From Gemmatimonadota bacterium (GTDB lineage: Bacteria; Gemmatimonadota; Gemmatimonadetes; Longimicrobiales; Gaopeijiaceae): 64,000 nt of DNA. Below the pieces are notes generated by a model. The model worked only from the letters and a program-made list of their open reading frames with translations. It had not been told where the DNA came from and ran no database searches. This document shows, piece after piece, positions 8,630-15,740 of this stretch. The translations under genes were made by a program, and so were the position numbers. The stretch covers positions 1 to 64,000 of the forward strand of contig VXMI01000157.1 of assembly GCA_009841165.1 (NCBI GenBank), in the 5' to 3' direction. Within the stretch, counting starts at the first letter, position 1. Each line of letters opens with the position of its first letter.

Positions 8630-9177
8630 GGCGTGAATGGACGCCTGGGGGCGGCGCGCGAGCCGGTCGGACTCAGGAGGATGCCTGCCGAAAACGTCTG
8701 TTCGTTCAGGGTGTCGGAGCCGAACTCCTGGCGGAATTCAATGTAGGGCACAATCACGGGCAGACCCCTGAGGCGCAGCCCTGCCGCATAGTTGAAAGCC
8801 CAGTCCCCCGAATCTCCCGCGGCGGTCTCTCCGCCGTCTTCCTCGTACAGCCGGTATGCGGCGCCCACGCCGAAGTAGAGCGGACCCGTGGCGCCGAGGA
8901 GAAGCTGTCCGCCGTATTCGGATGACGAGCAGTCGTCGCACCCGGGGAACAGCCTGTCGTAGATGCCGGAGATCATCAGTCCGGGCCGCACGAAATCCAG
9001 GTCGATCTCGGCCCGCGCTCCGACTCCGAAGGTTCCGTCGAAGGCCTGGGACTTGTAGACGCCGTGACCGCCCGCGCGGACCTGGGCGTGGGAGGGAGCG
9101 GCCAGGAACCCCGCGGCCGCCAGGCCGAGCGCGAGGGCTACCGCGGTCACATGTCGGCGAGGTCTGTCTTCGAACAC
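8626..9177 (-). CDS. Small outer-membrane barrel protein upstream of mlaEFD
   Basis: Predicted 183-aa exported protein with no confident family match. A signal peptide ends at SHAQ. The remainder alternates polar and hydrophobic residues with many Gly, Tyr and Phe, as in an eight-stranded barrel. A CDDC pair lies in a probable loop (FPGCDDCSSSEYG). The start is taken as GTG 9177, which follows GGGGG and leaves a normal signal peptide; TTG 9228 would add 17 residues. Its stop overlaps the mlaE TTG start, so it belongs to the lipid-transport operon and may be its outer-membrane partner, which is inference from position only. Confidence 0.65.
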   Translation of the reverse strand: MFEDRPRRHVTAVALALGLAAAGFLAAPSHAQVRAGGHGVYKSQAFDGTFGVGARAEIDLDFVRPGLMISGIYDRLFPGCDDCSSSEYGGQLLLGATGPLYFGVGAAYRLYEEDGGETAAGDSGDWAFNYAAGLRLRGLPVIVPYIEFRQEFGSDTLNEQTFSAGILLSPTGSRAAPRRPFTP

Positions 9178-9252
9178 TTTGCCCCCGGTTGATCGAATGC
9201 CTGCGGGTCTGCCAGTTTTCACCGACAACCATCCACTGGATCAGTTTACGAA

Positions 9253-9843
9253 ATGTATCGAAATCGGGTTGCCGGAACGGCACGGATCGGGCGGGGACCC
9301 TGCCCGGACCGCCGGGCTGGCCGCGCGCATCGGCCCCGGTGGGCGCTGGCGACGCTGCTGTGCGCGGTGGCCTCGAGCGCCCTGGTCCCGTCCCACCCGT
9401 TCCGCCTGTCTGTCGCGGACGTCGGTGTCGGCGACTCCGTTCTCGACGTGCGCATCCGTTTCTTCTGGGACGATCTCCAGCTCGCGGTCATGGAAAACAC
9501 GTCCGACATGGAGTTCGAGCTGGCCGAGACCCGTGAGGTGGACGAGGTCGTGGAGCAGTACATCAACGACATGCTGACCATTGACGCGGATGGCACGCTC
9601 CTCCAGGGCACGGTCCTAGAGCGGGGCATTCAGGACGCCCGCAACCCGGACGAGGTGATGTGGTGGTACCGGCTGGAGTATCCGCTGGATCCGTCCGTCG
9701 ACCGGATCCACGTTCGCAACCGCGTCCTGTTCAACATGTTCGAGGACCAGCGCAACCTCGTGCACCTCAGGACCCGGGGCGGCCGGGAGCGCACCTACTA
9801 CTTCAGCTGGGACGAGGACAACGTCACGCTGCGGCTGAACTAG
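9253..9843 (+). CDS. DUF6702-like exported protein
   Basis: Predicted 196-aa protein with an Arg-rich N-terminus, one hydrophobic segment (WALATLLCAVASSAL) and then a soluble domain opening with HPFRLSVADV and VLDVRIRFFWDDLQ. The HPF-start and the FxDD element resemble the DUF6702 family of small periplasmic proteins found in Gemmatimonadota and Bacteroidota, whose function is unknown. It stands alone, divergent from the barrel-mla operon with a short shared upstream region, and converges on the YncE-like gene. Confidence 0.6.
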   Translation: MYRNRVAGTARIGRGPCPDRRAGRAHRPRWALATLLCAVASSALVPSHPFRLSVADVGVGDSVLDVRIRFFWDDLQLAVMENTSDMEFELAETREVDEVVEQYINDMLTIDADGTLLQGTVLERGIQDARNPDEVMWWYRLEYPLDPSVDRIHVRNRVLFNMFEDQRNLVHLRTRGGRERTYYFSWDEDNVTLRLN

Positions 9844-9876
9844 GACGGCCGTGGAAGGTCTCCGGTACGGGTTTGT

Positions 9877-11034
9877 TCAGCCGCCCTCGATCTTCCAGAA
9901 GACGATCCCGCCGGCCTGCTGCCCCACCTCTACCTCCGCGACCCGCGAGAAGTCGGTGAGGTCGAAGATGTCGACCTTGCCGGGTTCGGCGCCCACCCCC
10001 TCGACCGAGACGAATGCGTAGCGCCCGTCGGGGCTGACCACTACGCCGTGCGTGACGGTGGTGGAGGACGGCGTGGTCGCCGCGGACCGTCCCGTTTCGA
10101 GGTCGAGGAACTCCACGGCCGCCCCCTGCTTCAGCGTCGCCACCAGGACCCGGTCGTCCGGCGTGAGGGCCAGGTTGTAGGGGCCGGCCCCCGTCTCGAA
10201 CGTGCGCGTCAGGGACCAGGACTCGCGGTCGATCTCCAGGATGCGGTTGCCGCGATTGCACGCCACGAAGAGCGAAGCGCCGCGGCGGGCAGGCACCACC
10301 CAGGTCGGCGAGCAGGGCGTGGACGCCTGGCCGGGCTCGGCCGCCGCGTGACCATCGTGATCCTGCGGCGTCGTGGCCGCACCGAGCGGACCCTCGCGGC
10401 CGGTCGCCACCGAGAAGCGGCGGGCGACCTCGAAGGTGCGCGTGTCGATCTCGACGATCTGGTCGTCCATCATGCAGGCCGAATAGAGGAACACGCCGGA
10501 GGCGTCGAGACGGGCGCCGTGCGGCATGGTGCAGGTCTCGATCTGCTCCACCTCGATCATGTCGGGCGTATAGACGACCGAGACCGTGGACGGCACCATC
10601 TCGCCGTGCAGGTTGAAGTTGGCCACGAAGGCGTAGAGGCCGTCGGGGGTGACGTCGAGGGTGGCGGGGAAGTAACCGAGCAGGATGGGGTCGGCGACGA
10701 GCGTGTCGGGGCCGGCGTGGAACTTCCAGAGCTTGCCGTCGGGGACCCCGTGGCCGGTGGTCATGAACAGGAAGCGCCCATCGGGAGAGATGTTCAGCCC
10801 GTGGGGGCCCTCGGTCTCGGTGGCCATCTCGCCAACCGCCATGGTGCGGTCGAGCACGGCGCCTTCGGGACCGAAGCGGATTCTGTGCAGGAGATCCGCG
10901 GACTCGGCCCCGACGTAGACGTAGTAGAGTGCCTCGCCCTGCTGGGCTGCCGATGCACCGCGAGCCGTGGGGCCGGCCAGATACAGGGCCAGGAGCCCGA
11001 TGCCACACGCTCCGATCCGCAGGATCCTCTTCAC
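9877..11034 (-). CDS. YncE-like beta-propeller protein
   Basis: Predicted 385-aa exported propeller. A signal peptide (residues 1 to about 30, ending GASA) is followed by repeats of the YncE/lactonase type: GLNISPDGRFLFM, LDVTPDGLYAFVANF, NLALTPDDRVLVAT, GVVVSPDGRYAFVS. Such proteins bind ligands or act as lactonases; no catalytic set can be assigned. The GTG start at 11034 is preferred because the signal peptide begins there and a candidate promoter lies about 55 bases upstream. An ATG at 11085 would add 17 charged residues and have no ribosome site. It is monocistronic and convergent with the DUF6702-like gene. Confidence 0.75.
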   Translation of the reverse strand: MKRILRIGACGIGLLALYLAGPTARGASAAQQGEALYYVYVGAESADLLHRIRFGPEGAVLDRTMAVGEMATETEGPHGLNISPDGRFLFMTTGHGVPDGKLWKFHAGPDTLVADPILLGYFPATLDVTPDGLYAFVANFNLHGEMVPSTVSVVYTPDMIEVEQIETCTMPHGARLDASGVFLYSACMMDDQIVEIDTRTFEVARRFSVATGREGPLGAATTPQDHDGHAAAEPGQASTPCSPTWVVPARRGASLFVACNRGNRILEIDRESWSLTRTFETGAGPYNLALTPDDRVLVATLKQGAAVEFLDLETGRSAATTPSSTTVTHGVVVSPDGRYAFVSVEGVGAEPGKVDIFDLTDFSRVAEVEVGQQAGGIVFWKIEGG

Positions 11035-11087
11035 ACGCGCCTCGCTGTCACGCCGGCCTTCCTTTCCGCAGGTTGCTCGCGGCATAG

Positions 11088-11115
11088 GTTAGAGTCAGCT
11101 TTGCGGTAGCGGCAA
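11088..11115 (-). promoter_or_regulatory. Candidate sigma70-type promoter for the YncE-like gene
   Basis: On the minus strand TTGCCG (complement of 11110-11115) and TCTAAC (complement of 11088-11093) are 16 bases apart. Transcription would start near 11081, just inside the alternative ATG at 11085, which supports the GTG start at 11034. Confidence 0.35.
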
Positions 11116-11183
11116 GAGCCGCCGCCTGCGGGGCGGGCGGATCCCCTCCCCCGTCTGAACACGTTCACCATGGTCGTCGCCAC

Positions 11184-12410
11184 TTGCTAGTCCAGCTCGT
11201 CGCGGTGGTCGGCATCTCGCTGTCGATCTCCTTCCTCTGCTCGGTCCTCGAAGCCGTGCTGCTCTCGGTCAACCACTCCTATGTCGCCGTCCTCCAGGGC
11301 CGTGGCGACAGGGCCGGTGACATACTCGCGCAAATGAAGCGGCAGATCGACGAGCCGATCGCGGCGATCCTCACGCTGAACACCATCGCGCACACCGCCG
11401 GGGCCACCCTCACGGGCGTACTGGCGAGCGTCGTCCTCGCCGGAGACGAACTCGCGATCGGGATCCTTACCACGGGCTACATCGTAGCCGTACTCGTGTT
11501 CTCCGAGATCATCCCCAAGACGATCGGCGCCACCTTCTGGAAGCGGCTGGCCCGCCCCACGGCGCACCTGGTTCGCGTCATGGTGGTCCTGATGAAGCCG
11601 GTGCTCGTGCCCCTCGGCTACCTCAGCCGCTGGATCAAGCCGCGACGGACGCGACAGGCCACGATCAGCCGTGCCGAGATCGAGGCGCTGGCCGAGATCG
11701 GACACCGCGAGGGCGCCATCGACGAGGACGAGTTCCAGGTCATGTCGAAGGTAATGCAGCTCGACGAGATCGCCGTCAGCGAGGTGATGACGCCGAGGAT
11801 CGACATCGTGGCCGTGCCGGTGGGTGCGTCGGTGGCCGAGGCGATGGACGTGATGCTCGACCGGGGCAAGCTGCGCCTTCCGGTCTACGAGGAGGACCTC
11901 GACCAGATCGTCGGGATCCTGCTCGCGCGCGATCTGTGGAAGGCGGCGCGTGACGGCCGGGAGGTGATCCGCGAGGTCATGCGCCCGGTACAGTTCGCAC
12001 CCGCCACCAAGGCGGTCGAGGACCTGATCCGGGAGATGCGCGCGCAACGCACGAAGATGGCCATCGTGCTCGACGAGTTCGGTGGTACCGCAGGCCTGGT
12101 CACGCTGGAGGACCTGATCGAGGAGATCGTGGGCGAGTTCCAGGACGAACACGAGACCGACGAACCGATGGAATTCCGCGACCTGGGCGATGGCCGCACC
12201 GTGATCTGGGGGGGCACCCCGGTCAAGGATGTCGAGGATCGGCTGGGGATCGAGCTCGGAGAGGATTTCGACACGATCGGCGGCCATGTGTTCGGTGCCC
12301 TGGACCGTGTCGGCAAAGTCGGTGATTCCGTTCGCGCCGGGTCCGGTGAGTTCCGTGTCCTGAAGGTGAGCCGTCGCCGGATCGAGTACGTCGTCTTCTA
12401 TCCCCGGTAA
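11184..12410 (+). CDS. CNNM/CorC-HlyC family membrane protein
   Basis: Predicted 408-aa inner-membrane protein of the hemolysin C/CorC family, linked in other bacteria to magnesium and cobalt efflux. An N-terminal DUF21 transmembrane domain (about residues 1-140, including FSEIIPKTIGATF) is followed by two CBS motifs near residues 200-320 (EVMTPRIDIVAVP, IREVMRPVQFAP, DEFGGTAGLVTLEDLIEEI) and a C-terminal transporter-associated domain (about 330-408). The start is TTG 11184; the ATG at 11170 is in another frame and stops after six codons. It converges on lspA with a gap of 18 bases. Confidence 0.88.
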   Translation: MLVQLVAVVGISLSISFLCSVLEAVLLSVNHSYVAVLQGRGDRAGDILAQMKRQIDEPIAAILTLNTIAHTAGATLTGVLASVVLAGDELAIGILTTGYIVAVLVFSEIIPKTIGATFWKRLARPTAHLVRVMVVLMKPVLVPLGYLSRWIKPRRTRQATISRAEIEALAEIGHREGAIDEDEFQVMSKVMQLDEIAVSEVMTPRIDIVAVPVGASVAEAMDVMLDRGKLRLPVYEEDLDQIVGILLARDLWKAARDGREVIREVMRPVQFAPATKAVEDLIREMRAQRTKMAIVLDEFGGTAGLVTLEDLIEEIVGEFQDEHETDEPMEFRDLGDGRTVIWGGTPVKDVEDRLGIELGEDFDTIGGHVFGALDRVGKVGDSVRAGSGEFRVLKVSRRRIEYVVFYPR

Positions 12411-12428
12411 CCCCGGACCGGTTCGGCG

Positions 12429-12971
12429 TCAGCCCTCCGTCGGCTCCGGAGCCGCCCCGACATCGCCTCTTTCCGCCTTGGCCGCCCGGCTGAGGGCGCG
12501 CTCCTCCTGCCAGAAGGAGATGGCGAGCAGAACCGCGCCGCACGAGATGGCCATGTCGGCGACGTTGAAGATCGGCCAGTGGGTGAAGCCGAGGTCGATT
12601 GGCCCGATGAAGTCGACCACGCCCCTGTCCCAGCGGACGCGGTCAATCAGGTTGCCGATGGCGCCGGAGATCACCAGGGCCAGCGAGACGATGCGGAGGT
12701 GGTCGTTGCGCTGCGCGCGGATGAGAAGCACGACCATCAGTCCGAGGGCGAGCAGGGCGACCGGGATGAAGAACCAGCGCGGGTCGTTGCCTATCGAGAT
12801 GCCGAAGGCGGCTCCGCGGTTCAGCGCGAACGTGAGCGGCACGTAGCCGCCCAGAAAGTCCGGCCTGGAGGCCTCCGGCTGGAGCACGATGACCGCCCAG
12901 CGCTTGGTGATGATGTCGGCGATGAGGATCAACGGCAGGAGAGTGCCGAGTATCGTCAGCTTTCGATTCAC
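12429..12971 (-). CDS. lspA: Lipoprotein signal peptidase II
   Basis: Predicted 180-aa inner-membrane aspartyl protease that removes signal peptides from diacylated prolipoproteins. Four hydrophobic segments are visible. The catalytic pair is Asp120 in GVVDF and Asp139 in FNVADMAIS; NRGAAFG and GNLIDR are further family motifs. The GTG start at 12971 gives a normal N-terminus. The C-terminal tail after the last membrane helix is charged and somewhat longer than usual. Several predicted lipoproteins in this window are its likely substrates. It lies just downstream of ssrA on the same strand. Confidence 0.95.
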   Translation of the reverse strand: MNRKLTILGTLLPLILIADIITKRWAVIVLQPEASRPDFLGGYVPLTFALNRGAAFGISIGNDPRWFFIPVALLALGLMVVLLIRAQRNDHLRIVSLALVISGAIGNLIDRVRWDRGVVDFIGPIDLGFTHWPIFNVADMAISCGAVLLAISFWQEERALSRAAKAERGDVGAAPEPTEG

Positions 12972-13042
12972 GGGGAGATTCTCTCATGAAGGCCGCGCGC
13001 CGCGTGGCAAAGGGCCGTGCGCGGCGGCGGTGGCTGTAGGAA

Positions 13043-13396
13043 GTGGAGGCGGCGGGAGTCGAACCCGCGTCCGCGAATGGGTCCTTCAAGACGTCTACGT
13101 GCGTAGATCACCGCTGGGGTTCACTACCGGGAGGGACGGCGAACAGCCCTGCCCGGGCTAGCCACCGGTCGTCTCGTCCTCCGATCCGGCGGCAGGGATC
13201 GGTGGACCAGCCCGAATTGTCGACGCTTCTTCGCCCCGCCTCGGGCGGGCAGAGCGGGAAGCGGGCTGCTTGTTGGTTAAGCGGCCAGGGCCAAGTCAGT
13301 GTTGGCATTTGTAACGTTTCCGGAGTTTTTGCGAGGTCCCCGGACCTCGGCACGCAGCCTCGAACTCGCCAGACACGTCGAAGCCGTTTCGCCCCC
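13043..13396 (-). ncRNA. ssrA: tmRNA (transfer-messenger RNA)
   Basis: The minus strand begins GGGGGCGAAACGGCTTCGACG and ends with a tRNA-like T arm (GCGGGTTCGACTCCCGC) and CGCCTCC, which pairs with the GGGGGCG 5' end as a seven-base acceptor stem (one G-U). No CCA is encoded. The message part reads AATGCCAACACTGACTTGG and on to GCTTAA (stop near 13277), giving a tag ending NANTDLALAA; the exact resume codon is inferred. Length is about 353 nt, as expected. The RNA rescues stalled ribosomes and tags the peptide for proteolysis. Its 5' end lies 11 bases after the dusB stop. Confidence 0.95.
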
Positions 13397-13407
13397 ATTG
13401 GTTTCAA

Positions 13408-14514
13408 TCAGCGGTCGGTGGCCAGCGCGGACTCCTGCGACCCGGACAACCCCGCGGCGGCAAGATCCGTGTTGGGGCTGTTCGGCGCACCGATGCCGCG
13501 ATAACGATAAAGCTGGTCCACACCGGGGAAAACCCCCTGGCGGCGCAGGTGTTCTCCGAGGACGGACCGGACTTCGCCGAGCCCCTCGACCTGGAAGAGC
13601 CTCTGGCGCAACCGGCGCCCTTCCGGCACTCCCTTCGTGTACCAGCCCAGGTGCTTGCGAAACTCCCGCACCGCCTTGTCCGAATCGTCCTCGAAGGCGA
13701 CCGCGTTCTCGGCGTGCCGGACGCAGATGCGGAAACGCGTGGCGAGGTCGGGCTCGCCGGGGATGGGCCGGCCGTCGAGGGCCGCACGGGACTGCCGGAA
13801 AAGCCAGGGCGCTCCGTGGGAGCCTCGAGCGATCATGATGCCCAGGCACCCGGTCTCGTCCTTCATGCGCCGTGCGTCCTCTCCCGTGCGGACATCGCCG
13901 TTTCCGATCACGGGGATGCCGACCGCCTTCACCACGGCGGCGATCTCCTCCCAGCGGGCGGTTCCCGAGTACATGTCGGCGCGTGTGCGGGGGTGAAGGG
14001 TGACCATGCGGGCCCCGGCGTCCTGGCAGACCCGCGCGATCGCGACCGGATCGCGGCTGGCCTCGTCGAAGCCGGACCGGATCTTCGCGGTGACCGGCAG
14101 ACGCGTGGCCTCGTCCACCGAGCGGACGATCCGCGCAACGAGACCCAGGTCGCGCAGGCAGCCGGATCCCCCGTTGCGCTTCACCACCTTCTTGACGGGA
14201 CACCCGAAGTTGATGTCGACGAAGTCGGGCTCGCAGGTCTCGGTCACCAGCGCCGCCGCCTCGCCCATGGCGACAGGATCGGCGCCGAAGATCTGCACGC
14301 CGAGGGGGCGCTCGTCGTCGTGGAAGCGCAGGTAGGCTGCGGTGCGCTCGTTTCCGCGCACGATCCCCTCCGCGCTCACGAACTCGGTGAGCACGACATC
14401 GGCACCGAAGTGTCGGCACAGCCTCCTGAAGGGAGACTCCGACACGCCGGCTTGGGGCGCGAGAAACAGAGGGGTCTCGGGGGCGCCCGGCACCTCGAAG
14501 GGAAGTCCGTTCAT
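13408..14514 (-). CDS. dusB: tRNA-dihydrouridine synthase
   Basis: Predicted 368-aa FMN enzyme that reduces uridine to dihydrouridine in tRNA D loops. The TIM barrel opens with PLFLAPQAGVSESPFRRL. INFGCPVKKVVKRNGG contains the probable catalytic Cys105 and the phosphate/tRNA-contacting lysines. VIGNGDVRTGEDA and GIMIARGSHGAPW are the FMN phosphate-binding motifs. The start is ATG 14514, the first methionine before the conserved N-terminus. It is divergent from the EIIA gene and is followed after 11 bases by ssrA, so ssrA transcription must begin inside this gene or read through from it. Which Dus subfamily it is cannot be fixed by eye; DusB is most likely. Confidence 0.9.
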   Translation of the reverse strand: MNGLPFEVPGAPETPLFLAPQAGVSESPFRRLCRHFGADVVLTEFVSAEGIVRGNERTAAYLRFHDDERPLGVQIFGADPVAMGEAAALVTETCEPDFVDINFGCPVKKVVKRNGGSGCLRDLGLVARIVRSVDEATRLPVTAKIRSGFDEASRDPVAIARVCQDAGARMVTLHPRTRADMYSGTARWEEIAAVVKAVGIPVIGNGDVRTGEDARRMKDETGCLGIMIARGSHGAPWLFRQSRAALDGRPIPGEPDLATRFRICVRHAENAVAFEDDSDKAVREFRKHLGWYTKGVPEGRRLRQRLFQVEGLGEVRSVLGEHLRRQGVFPGVDQLYRYRGIGAPNSPNTDLAAAGLSGSQESALATDR

Positions 14515-14624
14515 GTTCTCAAGGTAACGGCGCGCGAATGCGGGCTGGATTTGGGGGCCCGTCGCCGGTACCTTCGCTCCCCGATTCGACCTCATCGCCA
14601 ACCCCGGGGCTTCTCCGACCGACC

Positions 14625-15077
14625 ATGCTGCTCAGCGACTACCTCAGCATCCAGCAGATCGATCTCCACCTGGAGGGTGAGACCAAGGAGGACATCCTGC
14701 GCTCGCTGCTGGGCTTGTTGAACCTCGGTGACCGCTCGCGCGACACGTTGTTGCGCACCCTGCGGAGGCGCGAGAATCTCGGGTCGACGGGGATCGGCCG
14801 GGGTATCGCCATACCGCACTGCCGCTCACTTGTGGTGAATCGCCTTCACCTGGCGTACGGTCGCAGGCTCGACGGTGTGGACTTCGACGCGATTGACGGC
14901 CGGCCGGTGTCCCATTTCTTCCTGATCGTGGCGCCGCCGCTCGAAGTGTCGGGACAGTACCTGCCGGTACTGGGCAGGGTGGCGCAATTCGCCAGGGACG
15001 CGGAAGTGCCGGCCATGCTGGAATCGCTGACCACCCCGGCGGAGCTTCTGGAGCTTTTCGAAGCCAAGGGGATCTGA
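14625..15077 (+). CDS. ptsN: PTS EIIA type-2 (PtsN-like) protein
   Basis: Predicted 150-aa EIIA of the fructose/nitrogen (mannitol-type) fold. His65 in GIAIPHCRS is the phospho-accepting residue; RRRENLGSTGIGRGIAIPH is the conserved segment before it. It has no EIIB or EIIC partner nearby, as with regulatory PtsN of the nitrogen PTS. It could be phosphorylated through the EI and HPr encoded at 21.5-23.6 kb, which is inference. It stands alone, divergent from dusB and convergent with the FlgD-like gene. Confidence 0.85.
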   Translation: MLLSDYLSIQQIDLHLEGETKEDILRSLLGLLNLGDRSRDTLLRTLRRRENLGSTGIGRGIAIPHCRSLVVNRLHLAYGRRLDGVDFDAIDGRPVSHFFLIVAPPLEVSGQYLPVLGRVAQFARDAEVPAMLESLTTPAELLELFEAKGI

Positions 15078-15114
15078 CGCCGGTGGACAGCCCCCCGTAG
15101 GAGCAGGCGGGCGG

Positions 15115-15552
15115 CTACTTGGTGACGAACATCTTCCGCCAGGCCGTTTGCCCGCTCACCAGCATCTGAACGAAATAGACGCCCGAGGCGACCCGGTTTC
15201 CGTTGCGGTCGCGCCCATCCCAGTAGGCCTCGTAGCGACCGGCGGACGTGTACTCGAGCTGCATCAGCGGCAGTCCTTCACCGCCCGGGAATCCCAACGC
15301 CACGGGGGCGGCCACGAATTGCTGGAGGATGTTGAAGATGCGGATCGACACCGTAACCGGTTCCCCGCTCGCGAACAGCGATTCCGACAACTCGAAGGGG
15401 ATTCGCGTCTCGGGGTTGAAGGGGTTCGGGTAGTTCTGCTCCAGCTTGAAGCCCACATCCCGTTCGTCCAGGGGCGGAGGGATGTCTTGGGCGGCCCCGC
15501 TCACGGCACCCCCGGACACCAGAACAACCAGGAATAGAAGCAGGCTCTTCAC
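15115..15552 (-). CDS. Small exported protein with FlgD-Ig / sorting-type domain
   Basis: Predicted 145-aa protein made of a signal peptide (VKSLLLFLVVLVSGG to GAAQ) and one domain. The domain opens with LEQNYPNPFNPETRIPFEL and ends with YEAYWDGRDRNGNRVASGV and KMFVTK. The YPNPFNP opening and the WDGRDxxGxxVASGVY element are typical of FlgD immunoglobulin-like domains and of the C-terminal tails seen in type IX secretion cargo. Normally this domain ends a large exported protein; here it is the whole mature chain. GTG 15552 follows AGGACGGAAG; ATG 15624 would add 24 residues before the signal peptide. A good promoter lies upstream. Function unknown. Confidence 0.75.
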   Translation of the reverse strand: MKSLLLFLVVLVSGGAVSGAAQDIPPPLDERDVGFKLEQNYPNPFNPETRIPFELSESLFASGEPVTVSIRIFNILQQFVAAPVALGFPGGEGLPLMQLEYTSAGRYEAYWDGRDRNGNRVASGVYFVQMLVSGQTAWRKMFVTK

Positions 15553-15622
15553 CTTCCGTCCTGCCGTAGAGTCAGTAGCAATGGTACGGATGTCCCTCCA
15601 GTCTGCAGGCCGCCGTTCGGAC

Positions 15623-15652
15623 ATACTACCGCCGCGGGGCACGGCGGGTCAA
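15623..15652 (-). promoter_or_regulatory. Candidate sigma70-type promoter for the FlgD-like gene
   Basis: On the minus strand TTGACC (complement of 15647-15652) and TAGTAT (complement of 15623-15628) are separated by 18 bases. This is one of the closest matches to TTGACA/TATAAT in the window. It would give a leader of about 65 bases before GTG 15552. The rest of the gap to selB (15653-15740) shows no clear feature. Confidence 0.5.
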
Positions 15653-15740
15653 GCGAACCGTGCAAGGCGGAGAGGTTCGTTCTCGTCCGCCTCGCCGTTT
15701 AGACACCGGCACGACTGAGAGTGTTGCACCGTTTCAGGTC

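Noticed and set aside
12990-13027. GC-rich hairpin between ssrA and lspA as an ssrA terminator
   Set aside because: The stem is built from CG-repeats with several alternative pairings and no T-tract; support was too weak.
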